From Acanthosepion esculentum (lineage: Eukaryota; Mollusca; Cephalopoda; Sepiida; Sepiidae), in contig OZ038507.1 of the NCBI GenBank assembly GCA_964036315.1, positions 60,394,002 to 60,458,001 of the forward strand: DNA of 64,000 nucleotides, given 5' to 3'. Made by a program: the position numbers and the translations under genes. Positions 1 to 11,422 of the stretch are shown in pieces (positions within the stretch are counted from its first letter, which is position 1; each line of letters begins with the position of its first letter). The notes beneath the pieces are model-generated. The model did no database searches. It was not told where the DNA came from and saw only the letters and a program-made list of their open reading frames with translations.

Positions 1-344
1 GCCTCTAAATAGATTTGAAAACAAAACTAAACAAAATATCTAACTCCTTTTAACTATTATTTATTAATTTTGTTAATATTTCATAAATTAAATAAAAATT
101 ATTAATTTTAGTTCTCCAGATTTAAAATATTTTACAATACAAGAAAGGCCAGAGGAGAGCCAGTTTTCATCTTTTCCACAAGTGACTGAGATAGAGAGCC
201 TATTAAAGGAGAAGTTGCACTTGGTCTGAAGATTGTACTGACAGTGACCATGCAGAGTTGATTCCTATGTCCACACAATCTATAACTATAAGTTCTCTAT
301 CTCCAACAAAATGCTCTACCCGTTAATAAAGTAAAATTTAACCA

Positions 345-376
<32 letters not shown>

Positions 377-640
377 CTAGAAATTAATTTGTGAATGCAC
401 AAAAGACTGGCCTTATTGACCAACTCAAGAGACTTGCATAACAAATGGTAAAGTTGAAAAAAATTCTTGGTCCAATCCATTTCCCCAAATCAGTATTTCT
501 TTCGCTAATGGGATTGATTGATGCCAAGATCATTGCAACACCTGAAGCTAATCTGCTAAAATTATTCTTTCAATAGGAACTCAACCTATATTTTGTGTTT
601 AAGGGGAGAAAGAGAAAGATGGGTGAGAGGATAGAGATGT
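1..640. other. AT-rich non-coding stretch with a short (TG)n tract
   Basis: I see no reading frame or recognisable element. The only structure is a (TG)n tract at about 349-376. The rest is AT-rich low-copy sequence. Confidence 0.6.
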
Positions 641-646
641 TGATAC

Positions 647-681
<35 letters not shown>

Positions 682-900
682 AAAAAGAAAGAAAGAAATA
701 GGTAGATACATTGAAATGGATAAATAGGAATGATAGATAGATAGATAGATAGATAGATAGACAGATAGATAGATATGAAGAGAATTAGATAGATATATAG
801 ATAGGTATGAACAGACTAAGATAGATAGGTAGGTAGATAGATATGAAGAGAATTAGATCGGGAGATAGATAGAAAGATAGATCTAAGCATACTGAGAGCA
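640..900. repeat. (GATA)n microsatellite, interrupted
   Basis: Runs of GATA with interruptions (GAAA, GGTA) recur through this interval and again near 1255-1285. Open frames across it are simple-repeat translations. Confidence 0.85.
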
Positions 901-939
901 ATAGATAAATCTAAATAGACTAAAATAGATATGAACAGA

Positions 940-1179
<240 letters not shown>

Positions 1180-1536
1180 AACATATAAACATCAAAGGAA
1201 AAAACTTAACACATCTCGGAAAATCCAATAATAAATTTATTTTGGCAAGTATGTAGATAGACAGTAGATAGATAGATAGATATGAACGGACTGAGATAGA
1301 GTAAAGGCAGAGACACATGAAGATACAAAACGAAAACTTAAACAAAATATTTCATCAAATTCAATTATCAGTCATTATTAATTTTAATTAATATTTTATT
1401 AATCATATTAACATTAAATTTAGTCGTCCAAATCCTAACTATTTTGCAATGATCGTACAGTTTCGAAAATATACATGCATAAAAGCATCAATGCATAAAA
1501 CAATTTCAAAAATTTCTATTTCAACATTTATCATCA

Positions 1537-1632
1537 ACGCATCAGTAAAACTGATGCATTAGCAAAGTCAATGCATCAGCAAAGTCAATGCATCAGCAAA
1601 ATCGATGCATCAGTAAAAAATAATGCATCGTT
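1537..1632. repeat. 17-bp tandem repeat (AATGCATCAGCAAAGTC)
   Basis: About five degenerate copies of a 17-bp unit containing ATGCATCAG. The core ATGCAT is itself palindromic. No coding potential is seen. Confidence 0.75.
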
Positions 1633-1819
1633 CTACCAGATTTACTGATAAAGCAATAAACAACTTTACTGGAATTCCAGTCAGTCTTTGTGGAAGGAAT
1701 TGATAAGTTAAAAAGCAAACAGGTTCCAATCACCAAAATCACATGAGGTAGTATTAGAAAGATCACATGAAGTGTGTGAAACTGACAGTCACAATGCAGT
1801 GTTGAGTTGTATATCCTCT

Positions 1820-2999
<1,180 letters not shown>

Positions 3000-3000
<1 letters not shown>

Positions 3001-4260
3001 AGAATTTTTTTTAAACAAGTCTTCTTGGTCATGCTGAGAACTTTTCAGACCTCCCTCATGTGTATTACTCAGTCAAACTGGGAGATTTGGGGTACAAATA
3101 CTTTTCTGAGCCAAACCTCCAGAGGGAGAAGGCCGACCTATCTTGAAAATCAGCATTTAAAATCCAGGATTTAACCTAAGCTTTGAACCATCACAATTGC
3201 CATGGGTGACATCTTTACTTAACTCAGCAGGGTACAGTTACCTAGTTTGGTGGAGAAAGTGGAGGTAGAAAGACTGTGCTGTACCAATTTTTCAATTGAG
3301 TCTTGGAATTCCATGTCTTGGCTTCCAGCACCGACCTCAATTGCCACCAAGAACCCCCCCCACAGACACACACATCCAGGTATGCATACAGTCATTGTTT
3401 TCTACAATATCGAAAATAAAAGGAATGTTGTCAAAAATATTTTAATGGATTTTTTTTTTTCAAAATAATTTTATATTATCGTAAAAAAATAAAAAATATA
3501 TCTTTAAAATAAAAAAAATCTTTGTTTTTGTCTCGCTGCTGTGATGAAAATACATGCGTGAGCATATCACCATTTTGAGCAAGATTTCCTGTTCCTCAGT
3601 TGGTGCATTCTTCAGAGAAAATGGAATGGTACCCATCTTGAATAATGGCAACTAATGGGTAAAAATTGTTGTTTTCTGGTAGGTTTTTTTTTTTCTTTTT
3701 CTTTTTTTTTCATTATTATTTATAGTTCCTTAGAATTTCAGAGTCAGCCGACTGACAGGGTTGGAGGATTTAAAACAAGAACGACATTAAATGACTCCAC
3801 ACCGGGGTATTGTTTGTCTTCTACAGACCAAAAGACTGAGGATAAGAAAAAAAGGCTTGTAGCAAGTCTTGTTTTCTAGCGTCGACAGGACATGCATATA
3901 TTTCTTTGCGCTTTAAGGTCGGGTTTGGAAATTCGAGGCAAAAATGAAAAAGAACTGCATGAACGATCATTCTGATCCGTTTTTCCAGGATCTGAAATTT
4001 TTTACTTGGTTTCCTTAAGCCTTCCTGTGATCCATCCATCGGAGGGACTGTTTCCAAAGAGTACCGTTTTCATTTTCATTCTTTCCAGTATGACTGACCA
4101 CACTGCTAATGCCGACCAAACTCCTGGTATCAATCTGGCTTTTAAATTTTGAGGGCAGACTGAAATTCCAGTTACAAACTGACTAAGAAGAACATGTTTA
4201 AAAAAAAAAAAAATCGTTTTTTTTTTTTTTAAACAGAGGAACTAGTACTTTCATTAAATA
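3000..4260. other. Low-copy non-coding sequence downstream of the BH3 exon
   Basis: Base composition is more balanced than in the flanks. On the minus strand a frame of about 80 codons at 3821-4066 is open and contains one hydrophobic patch. It could hold a downstream exon after the donor at 4366-4371: an AG at about 4000 keeps phase 0 and would give a tail beginning ILEKRIRMIV. The polypyrimidine tract there is poor, so I do not call it. Confidence 0.35.
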
Positions 4261-4583
4261 TCACAATGCCAGGTTTTCAAAGGACATAAACAGAGATATA
4301 ACTGGAACAGGCAGGAGTAGGCCATGAAAGAGTCTCAACTGAACATTGACAAAACGTAGCCTGATACTTACACGGCTTCTAGTATTGTGCGATTGATAAT
4401 ATTCGTCGCTAATCCGGCGAAGTTCTTGACCGAATGCCTGAATGTTTGTTCCTGAAATCGGCATCTCTGGTAAAGACTGGGCTCTGTTTCTGGGGATAGG
4501 AACTAAATCCGGCAATGGCTCTTGACGATTTGTGCCCGTTGGATCTTCTCCCTCTGAGAACCGAAGTCGGCGCTGATTTGTGC
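4261..4583 (-). CDS. BIM/BMF-like BH3-only apoptosis protein, BH3-containing exon (partial gene)
   Basis: This looks like the BH3 exon of a BH3-only pro-apoptotic protein, the class that binds the groove of BCL-2-type guardians at the mitochondrial outer membrane. On the minus strand an acceptor (T-rich tract, then TTCCCAG) precedes 4583. Two bases complete a split codon and 106 codons follow, to TGA at 4261-4263. Residues 47-61 hold the BH3 helix: F50, L54, I57, S58, D59 and Y61 occupy the h1, h2, h3, small, invariant Asp and h4 positions. The core ELRRISDE differs from vertebrate BIM ELRRIGDE only at the small residue. Residues 1-46 are Pro/Arg-rich and look disordered. Residues 82-106 form a hydrophobic tail ending FENLAL, a plausible membrane anchor that resembles the BMF tail. 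A strong donor after R70 (revcomp ACTTAC, 4366-4371) may create an alternative end. The 5' exons are not identified. The family call is fairly secure; BIM versus BMF is not. Confidence 0.72.
4366..4371 (-). other. Strong 5' splice site (GTAAGT) inside the BH3 exon
   Basis: On the minus strand the sequence reads CGT|GTAAGTAT directly after the BH3 segment, at phase 0. If used, the exon is 4372-4583 (212 bp) and the hydrophobic tail is replaced. As I recall, vertebrate BIM also has an intron shortly after its BH3 helix, which makes this site credible. Confidence 0.5.
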
Positions 4584-4610
4584 CTGGGAATTAAAAAAAG
4601 AAAAAAGAAA
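4584..4610 (-). other. 3' splice site of the BH3 exon
   Basis: Read on the minus strand, a T-rich tract (TTTTCTTTTTTTAATTCCCAG) ends in CAG at 4586-4584, immediately before the coding frame. It implies a phase-1 upstream intron. Confidence 0.65.
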
Positions 4611-4717
4611 ATAGACCCAAAAGAAAATATAAGAAAAATCAAAGAGATTTCTGGCATCTTTAAAAAACTGAAATAAAAGTCTGTAAAGATAAAGATATAC
4701 AGTTAATGAATCTCTAT

Positions 4718-4719
4718 AT

Positions 4720-4769
<50 letters not shown>
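4718..4769. repeat. (TAA)n microsatellite
   Basis: About 17 TAA units abut the 5' edge of the truncated LINE fragment that begins at 4776. Confidence 0.95.
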
Positions 4770-4771
<2 letters not shown>

Positions 4772-4775
4772 TGTA

Positions 4776-4979
4776 GAAATTGAAATCAAAATCAAAATCT
4801 CAAAAATGTGGCATATGGGAACATCAACAATCGCTGTTGTAGTTGGAGCTCTCGGATTGGTTGGAAAAGATTCCAGTAGGCAAATTGAAGGTATTTCTGG
4901 AAGCCCATGCCTTAAAGAAATACAAAATATTGTTCTCACGAGTACAGCCCACACCTTACAAAGGGCTTTATCTATGTAA
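4776..4979 (+). pseudogene. LINE retrotransposon ORF, extreme C-terminus (family A)
   Basis: A 67-codon open stretch ends in TAA at 4977-4979. It reads EIEIKIKISKMWHM, then VVVGALG, then SGSPCLKEIQ, then TAHTLQRALSM. I recognise this order (EIEI, W-M, VVVGALG, I-G-P-L-EIQ, TA-LR--LSM) as the end of a LINE-type reverse transcriptase polyprotein common in aquatic invertebrates. Everything upstream is missing and is replaced by a (TAA)n tract. No enzymatic domain remains, so this is a dead 5'-truncated copy. The clade cannot be named from so short a piece. Confidence 0.65.
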
Positions 4980-5158
4980 AATATTTTTTTTTATTTTTAT
5001 TTATTTATTTATTTATTTTTTTTTTTGCAGTGGGAAATGTCATGATGCCATTTCTAACCTTAGGTCTCTGGGCAAGACCCGGAAAAAAATGTGTACACAC
5101 CAGAAATCAAAGGAAATAAAATAAGAAGAAGACTGGATGATGATCTGCATCGAAGGAC

Positions 5159-5766
5159 ATGAAAGAAGTAAGAAAACTGACTTCAGTAATAAAGGAAGCC
5201 AAGAAATTCAAAATGGAATTTCAAGTGGTCAAAGAAAAGCAAATAAAACATAATACATCTACTACAACGGCAAAAAGCCTAAAAAAGAACGCAAAATCAA
5301 ACGCAATTGACAATATGCAGGAACGACGGCAAGATAAACCTCTTCACAGTCAATATTCTGTCTGTACCAAGCAAGCTGATGTAAACAAATCCCGTACTCA
5401 ACAGTGGCTATGTAGGGACCAATGCTTGGTAACTAGAAATTACCAAACATACATACAGAAAAATTATGTTAACCCAAGGTGCAGTTTCTATGATAAATAT
5501 CCAGAAACAATTGACCATCTTATATCACATTGTGCGGTATCGGCACCCACTGAATATAAAACCCGTAGTGGGCCAATATCTGCATTGGAAAAATCTGCAA
5601 CATTTTACGGAAAGGAAACTGCAAAAAATCAATATGAACACCACCCAGACCCGGTTACAGGCATAGGACCTGTAACAATTTTATAGGACTTTACAATACA
5701 CGCAGACAGAACAATCAAAGATAATCGCCCAGACGTCATGATCAGAGGCCACAAAAAACAAACATT
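5159..5766 (+). pseudogene. LINE retrotransposon ORF, zinc-knuckle region (family A)
   Basis: A 175-codon frame is followed in the same frame by TAG (5684-5686) and about 26 more codons reading DFTIHADRTIKDNRPDVMI. The stop probably replaces a Trp codon, so one ancestral frame covers the whole stretch. Residues 82-96 (QWLCRDQCLVTRNYQ) and the C108-x2-Y111-x8-H120-x4-C125 pattern fit the post-RT zinc knuckle of a LINE polyprotein. The second metal ligand, normally Cys, is Tyr. The fragment lies just upstream, in protein order, of the piece at 4776-4979, yet it sits downstream of it in the DNA. The two are therefore separate insertions or a rearranged copy. It ends abruptly at the tail-derived array. 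Confidence 0.65.
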
Positions 5767-6740
5767 TTTTAATAAAGTTTTCTTATTCTCTTTTACTCCC
5801 AGTAACACCTTGCATCTTAGTGGCATTATCGCCATCTTCTGTCTTCCTGAAACCTGTTCTTTTATTGTCCTTTCTCCTCACTAAAGCCTTCTCATTCTCT
5901 TTTGCGTCAGGTAACCCCTTGCATCTTAGTGGCATTATCGTCATCTTCTATCTTCCTGAAACCTGTTCTTTTATTGTCCTTTCTCCTCACTAAAAGTCTT
6001 CTCATTCTCTTTTGCGTCCAGTAACCCCTTTGCATCTTAGTGGCATTATCGCCATCTTCTATCTTCCTGAAACCTGTTCTTTTATTGTCCTTTCTCCTCA
6101 CAAAAGTCTTCTCATTCTCTTTTGCGTCCAGTAACCCCTTTGCATCTTAGTGGCATTATCGCCATCTTTTATCTTCCTGAAACCTGTTCTTTTATTGTCC
6201 TTTCTCCTCACTAAAGTCTTCTCATTCTCTTTTGCGTCCAGTAACCCCTTTGCATCTTAGTGGCATTATCGCCATCTTCTATCTTCCTGAAACCTGTTCT
6301 TTTATTGTCCTTTCACCCCCACTAAAATCTTCTCATTCACTTTAATTCTCAGTAACCCCTTTTGTCTTAGTGGCATTTTCGTCATCTTCTTTCTCCTTGA
6401 AACATGTTTCTTTATTGTCCTTTCTCCTCACTAAAGTCTTCTCATTCTCTTTCACTCCCAGTAACCCCTTGCCTCTTAGTGGCATTATCACCATCTTCTG
6501 TCTCCCTGAAACCTTTTCTTTTATTGTCCTTTCTTCTCACTAAAGTCTTCTCATTTACTTTCACTCTCAGTAACCCCTTGCATCTTAGTGGCATTATCGC
6601 CATCTTCTGTCTCCATGAAACGTGTTCTTTTATTGTCCTTTCGTCTCATTAAAGTCTTTTCATTCTCTTTCTCTCCGTGTAACCACTTGTTTACTAGTGA
6701 CATTTTTGCCTTGCTTGGAGTGAAAGGATTAAAAAAAAAG
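5767..6740 (+). repeat. Nine-unit ~110-bp tandem array derived from a LINE 3' tail
   Basis: The CTCATTCTCTTT landmark recurs near 5782, 5890, 6001, 6111, 6221, 6331, 6441, 6550 and 6660. Each unit carries the phrases TAACCCCTTGCATCTTAGTG and CCTGTTCTTTTATTGTCC. The same phrases occur singly at the 3' end of LINE pieces at 31.0 and 52.7 kb, followed by GTGAAATGATTAAAA. The last unit ends in TGGAGTGAAAGGATTAAAAA, the polyadenylated tail. Units 2-6 are the most alike. Confidence 0.85.
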
Positions 6741-6900
6741 GGCTTTATTACCTTCCATGGGGTGAAATGATTAAAAAAATAAAAGAAAAAAACTTTCTTT
6801 TATGTGTGTTTCTCTTTCCTGTCCTTTCTTTCGGTTTCCTTTTCGCTTTACTTTATTTATTTTTATATTTTTAATTTTAATTTTTTTTCTTTTTTTGTGA
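6741..6900. other. Second LINE tail end and T-rich spacer
   Basis: A short second tail (TTACCTTCCATGGGGTGAAA plus A-run) follows the array, then T-rich sequence leads into the polypurine block. No gene is seen. Confidence 0.5.
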
Positions 6901-6904
6901 CACA

Positions 6905-7510
6905 AGAGTCACATAAAAAAAGTGATATATACAAAAGAAGGAAAAAATGAAAAAGGTAAAGAAAGAGAGAAAGAAACAGACAAAAAAAGAAAGAGAAGAA
7001 AGAAAAAATAAACAAAGAAAGAAAGAAAAGGAAAGGGAAGGAAATGAACAAAGAAACTCAAGAAAGAAAAAAGAAAAGAAAAACTGAAGGAAAGCAAAAA
7101 GAAAGAAAGAAAAAGTAAGCAAAGAAATAAAAAGAAAAAAGAAAGAAAGAAAGGGAGGAAGAAAGAAAGGGAAGAAGAAAGAAAGAAAGGAAGAAAAAAG
7201 AAGGAAAGAATCGAAAACAGAAAATGTAAAAAAAATTAAAACGAACACAGAAATAAAGAAAAAAGAAAAAACGCAAAGAAAAGAAAAGAAAAAAGTAAAA
7301 AAGAAAAAAGAAAAAAAGAAAGTAAAACTAAATAAAAACTGCAAAAGAAAGAAAGAAAGAAAGAAAGAAGTAAAACAAATAAACGGAAAAGAAAAGTCAA
7401 GATAGAAAAGACAAAATATGAAAGAAGAGAAGAAAAAAGACAGACAGCAAAGAAGGAAAGAGAAAAACAAATTGAATGGAGAAAGAAAGAAAGAAAAAGA
7501 AAACTTTAAA
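6905..7510 (+). repeat. Polypurine (GA/A-rich) tract, about 600 bp
   Basis: The plus strand is almost entirely A and G, with GAAA as the main motif. Frames on the minus strand read as Phe/Ser/Leu strings and are artefacts. Such mirror-like purine tracts can form triplex DNA. Confidence 0.9.
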
Positions 7511-7858
7511 ATCAGACATCGTAATATCATCACAAGAAAAAATGCACCAGCTGTTGCACACCTGTGTTGATTGTATTTCAACACCCACTGCAGTCACTTG
7601 TGATTTCTACTACAACTATATCTTGTGGACCATTCTAGCGTTCAGTTCTACTCTGTTTAACGCTGTTCCCCCCACAACCACCACCGTCACTACTTTAGAT
7701 ATACCCCGTTTATTGCTACCCCGTTTAACCCTACCCCGTTTAACGCTACCTGGTTTAGCCCGCACCTTATTTGTCTCTACCCTCTGTAACCTCGTTTCGC
7801 ACCAAATATTTAGTGTGATATGTCTATTTAATGTTAGATTAAAGGAATAATTCACAAA
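7511..7858. other. Low-copy spacer with a short repeat of TACCCCGTTTA
   Basis: The phrase (C)TACCCCGTTTA(AC) occurs several times between about 7700 and 7760. No convincing gene is visible. Confidence 0.5.
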
Positions 7859-7981
7859 CAATCTTGGAAATAATCTTGGAAATAATCTTGGAAACAATCT
7901 TGGAAACAATCTTGGAAACAATCTTGGAAATAATCTTGGAAACAATCTTGGAAATAATCTTGGAAATAATCTTGGAAATAA
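7859..7981. repeat. 12-bp tandem repeat (AATCTTGGAAAY)
   Basis: About ten copies of a 12-bp unit differing mainly by C/T at the last variable base. The 12-bp period keeps all frames open, which explains the Ile/Leu/Glu reading frames on both strands. Confidence 0.95.
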
Positions 7982-8155
7982 GTGCACATAATATGAATAA
8001 GTGCACATGCAAAGAAACATATGAATTCATATCCATTTCAGATATATCTCTTTAATCTTTTTTTTTTTTTTAATTTATAACCATGTGCACCGATATCTTG
8101 CAGTATTTAACCAGCTGCTGAAAGAGTGATAGCATAAATATTTAAAATTATTAAT

Positions 8156-8398
8156 GCCGAGTTCAAATCAGTTACATTCACTTATGTGCTAATACCCTTG
8201 GGAAAGATATGAATCCTTCCCCCCAGCTATGGGTAAATCAGCAGGACAGATCAAGTTCTATAGCCTTGGATGGCAACTGGTCTACCACAGAAAGAAAGTG
8301 ACAACCTACTACGGGAAAAAAAATCTGCCTCGTCAGTCATGTATCGAAAGATACATGATCGCCTAAGCGTGTATCCTGTATGGCACATAACTGACTGA
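8156..8398 (+). mobile_element. tRNA-type SINE, 3' body copy 1
   Basis: It begins with a B-box-like GAGTTCAAATC, continues with ATTCACTTATGTGCTAATAC and CTTGGGAAAGATATGAATCC, and ends at GGCACATAACTGACTGA. The same order of blocks recurs at 8399-8637 and 46098-46531. The A-box half is missing. Confidence 0.7.
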
Positions 8399-8637
8399 CC
8401 CTTGAAAAAGGTATGAATCTTCTTCTTCACTTATGCCCTTGGGAAAGGTATGAATCCTCCTCTTCTCCACCCAGCTGATTCTATAGCCTTGGATGGCAAC
8501 TGGTCTGCTGCAGAAAGAAATGGCAACCTACTGCGGGGAAAAAAATCTGCCTCATCACTCATGTATCGAAAGATATATGATCGCCTAAGCGTTTATCACG
8601 CATGGCACATAACTGACTGCTGTATATCTTAGTATGT
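8399..8637 (+). mobile_element. tRNA-type SINE, 3' body copy 2 (tandem)
   Basis: This repeats the block order of the preceding copy (CCCTTGGGAAAGGTATGAAT, GCCTTGGATGGCAACTGGTC, CATGTATCGAAAGATATATG, GGCACATAACTGACTG) but lacks the B-box start. It joins head-to-tail with copy 1, perhaps by unequal exchange. Confidence 0.7.
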
Positions 8638-8654
8638 AAGAAACTACGATTAAA

Positions 8655-8799
8655 AAAGAAAGAAAGAAAGAAGAGAGGAAAGAACAAAAATGACAAAAGA
8701 CATGGACGGAAAAATTAAACAGAAAAAAACGATAGACAAGATAAATGGAGACAAAATGAAACGATAGACAAAAGAAAAGAAAACAAAATGAAAGGAGAA

Positions 8800-8842
<43 letters not shown>

Positions 8843-9014
8843 GAGAGAGAGTGTGTTAGGTAAGTCAAATAACTAGATATAAGCAAGCATATACGACCAT
8901 GTTGGTATCAATACTCGGGCAAGCAGAGAAATAATCAGCAAATTTAGTCAGACATAATAGTGCTCGATGTGGTTAGACATAGCAAAGATATATATATATA
9001 TATATATATATTAT
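8655..9014. repeat. Purine-rich tract, (TATG)n and (TA)n microsatellites
   Basis: An A/G-rich stretch (8655-8800) passes into (TA)n and (TATG)n (8800-8842), with another (TA)n at about 8990-9012. No gene is seen. Confidence 0.8.
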
Positions 9015-9389
9015 ATAGTGTGACCCAAAAAAACGGGAACTTTTTAACAATCCAATAAAACCAAGAGTGATGGAAGAAAAATATTTAATTCATAGTAATT
9101 GAAACCTTAAAACATGCCATTTAAGAAACAATGATGGAATTTTCATTTTTTTTTTTAAATTACGTCCTGTAGATGGCGTCCTCCTGTAGGAATGCATTCT
9201 TGAAATCTGCTGTTGAGATTCCTCATTGACTGCTGCAACATCTCAGCTGGGATACTGCGAATTTCATTCTCGTTACTAAAATGGCGAAATGTTTACTTGC
9301 TCAATGTCACTGTCTCGCAGTGTTGCCACTTGCTCATGTCTGGCAATACGCACTTCAAAAAATCCCGTCTTTTGGGGGCTCACCCTGTA
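9015..9389 (-). mobile_element. Deleted mariner-type element with transposase C-terminus
   Basis: The ends are imperfect inverted repeats: left GTGTGACCCAAAAAAACGGG, right (revcomp) CAGGGTGAGCCCCCAAAAGA, with TA on the outside. On the minus strand 9271-9157 reads ENEIRSIPAEMLQQSM, then NLNSRFQECI, then GGRHLQDVI. That is the typical C-terminal end of IS630/Tc1/mariner transposases (IP-EML--VM-NL--R---CI--GG-HL-DVIF). The catalytic core is gone and a stop lies just upstream, so the element is a non-autonomous remnant of about 375 bp. Confidence 0.75.
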
Positions 9390-9717
9390 TATTTATCTTA
9401 TAATCTTAATATAATTGTCCTGATGATCCGGTAGGTGAAACCTAGGTAAATAGGTGCTAGCTCTTTAGGTATTCGAATTTTGCTTTAGTTAGTGTATTGA
9501 GCACTTTTGCGTATCAGCGTAAGTAATTCTGTCGGTGGTTTTTTTTTTTTTTTTGCTTTTGACTAGACTTCACGGTTCTGGTTCATTATTTTCAAACAGT
9601 AGTTTTTTTGTATTATTATTGAAGTTTTTACCCGGACATCAGTTTGTGTAATATTTTTTTTTATTTATAAATTGCATCGTCACGGTCTGTTTTTTTTTTT
9701 TTTTGTTTGTTTGTTTG
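9390..9717. other. T-rich low-copy spacer
   Basis: Poly-T runs and short AT-rich sequence. I see no element ends or coding frame. Confidence 0.5.
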
Positions 9718-10136
9718 TTTTTATACCGCCAGAGTTATAGTATTATACGTATAAAGATATAAAAATAATATATATGAACAGTATATGAAGATTCCCACAG
9801 TTAACTGCTTGCTCTCTGGCTACAGATTTGCACTTAAAATATATTTCTAACGTCTCCGCCTAAATGCTGAAATGTTATTTATTTTTTGCCTTCACAAGGG
9901 GTAAAGAGTGTTCACTATCGCCCAGTTCACTCTTCTTCCCCTTCTATTAAACAGGAATAGGGGTTTATCCCTTGTTTTTTTTTTGTTTAGGATAGGGTTT
10001 TCCAGTGCCTTTTCTCATTCTCTTTTAATCCCAATTGACCCTTGAATTTTAGTGGCATTATCTCCTTACTTGAGGTGAAATAATTAAAAAAAAACAAAAA
10101 CAATAATACAGCCGTTAGGAAACGTCTTTAATCATA

Positions 10137-10191
<55 letters not shown>

Positions 10192-10530
10192 AATGACATA
10201 TTAAACTCGTATCCGTATTTATGCTTTCATAACGACCCCCTATCATTGAGCGCGTCTTTTTTGGGGTGGAGAGATATAAATGTACTCTTTGCCCTAAAAA
10301 AAAAAAAAAAAAAAAAAATCAAACAAACAATAGCTAGCTATGTTTTAATCGATACCTGTGTTTAAAAAACGTAGCCTGTTAATCTCATATCTGCGTGTCT
10401 GCGTTAAGTATGACCATATCGTTTAACGATCCTTTACTTGCGGGAACATAACTAGATACCTAATATGTAGTTTGCCGTCACGCTAAAAACAAATGGTTAC
10501 TTAAAATCGATGTAGTATAAAATTGATTAA
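9718..10530 (+). repeat. Duplicated block, copy 1
   Basis: Sequence from TATACCGCCAGAGTTATAGT through GATGTAGTATAAAATTGATT is repeated at 11423-12955 with scattered substitutions. Within it, 9890-10090 is a SINE-like unit (CGCCCAGTTCACTCTTCTTC, then AACAGGAATAGGGGTTTATC, then a LINE-type tail). A (TA)n tract at 10137-10188 marks the site where copy 2 carries a large insertion. Confidence 0.85.
10267..10320. repeat. Poly-A tract in duplicated block
   Basis: A run of more than 20 A near 10297-10318. The matching place in copy 2 (12496-12512) has a shorter A-rich run. Confidence 0.7.
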
Positions 10531-10534
10531 AAAA

Positions 10535-10858
10535 AAAATGATCCCCTGAGTAACGACGAAAATGGAAACAAAAAGGGCCACTTATACTTAACACCAGAAA
10601 GAGACAACTGAAATTTCTAGGGGGCATAATGAAGAAAGAGGGTTTGGAAAATCTGATGCTCACAGGGTAGATTGAAAACAAGAGGGACAGAGGAAAACAA
10701 CGCATTAGTTAGTGAACTTGATTAAATGGATGGCAGCACAGGGGGGAGGAGAGATAACAAAAAGACAAAATTTATTAAAAGCTTCAAAGAACAGCAATTT
10801 TTGGAGAGCCATAATCGCCCACGTCTTGAGGGCACACCGCACATAAAGAAGAAGAATA
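10535..10858 (+). pseudogene. RTE-like LINE ORF C-terminal remnant (family C)
   Basis: The plus strand reads NTRKRQLKFLGGIMKKEGLE, then NLMLTG, stop, IENKRDRGKQRI, and farther on KLQRTAIFGEP with several stops. This fits the C-terminal region of endonuclease/reverse-transcriptase LINE proteins, whose typical text is RQL-FLGHIMRKEGLENL-LTG-IEGKR-RGRQR. The RT core is absent. Antisense cousins lie at 16480-16960 and 21235-21545. The clade is my recollection, not a search result. Confidence 0.65.
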
Positions 10859-11422
10859 TTAAAAACTGCAAGCAGAAAACTCAAAACTAATTAATTGCAA
10901 AAGTAGTTAAAAGTATTTGTTTTTTCCTTAATAATTTAAACAAGAAGAAATCTTACTTGCGTTTAAACAGTTGATAACAAAGTTCATTGTTTTTTTAATA
11001 AAATCCTACAACTCGCAGTTGTCGTGAATGAGAAGTATTTTTGTTCGATAGTAGTTATAAACGAAATATGTCCTTCTTCGTCAGCGAATTCTGTTTAAAT
11101 GTAACACGCACAAATAAACATAGTGTATACAACTGAAACTAATACGCAACCAATCAGTTTACTTTTCAGCCCAATCATTGCCAACCCATATTGTCATACA
11201 CAAGTGCACAAAAAAAATGAAAATGATCTAACATTACTAAAGCTCAATGAAACACGCGTACGGAATTTCTCTTTAAAAACCACGCCCCTTTTCTCTTTTT
11301 CTAAGTAAAAATAACTAGTTTTTTTATTGTAATTTTCATTCAAAACACTATCAACAACCACTGCAAGTCAGTTGGCCTATATCGTTCGGTTGACCCTTAC
11401 TTCGATTTTTTTATGTTTTTTT
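10859..11422. other. AT-rich low-copy spacer
   Basis: No recognisable element or gene. A GTAAGA-like minus-strand donor at about 10950-10955 has no supporting frame. Confidence 0.5.

Noticed and set aside
6877..7584. 235-codon Phe/Ser/Leu frame resembling a membrane protein
   Set aside because: It is the complement of a polypurine tract. Composition alone explains the hydrophobic text.
7839..8055. Ile/Leu/Glu repeat frames on both strands
   Set aside because: A 12-bp tandem unit keeps frames open by arithmetic.
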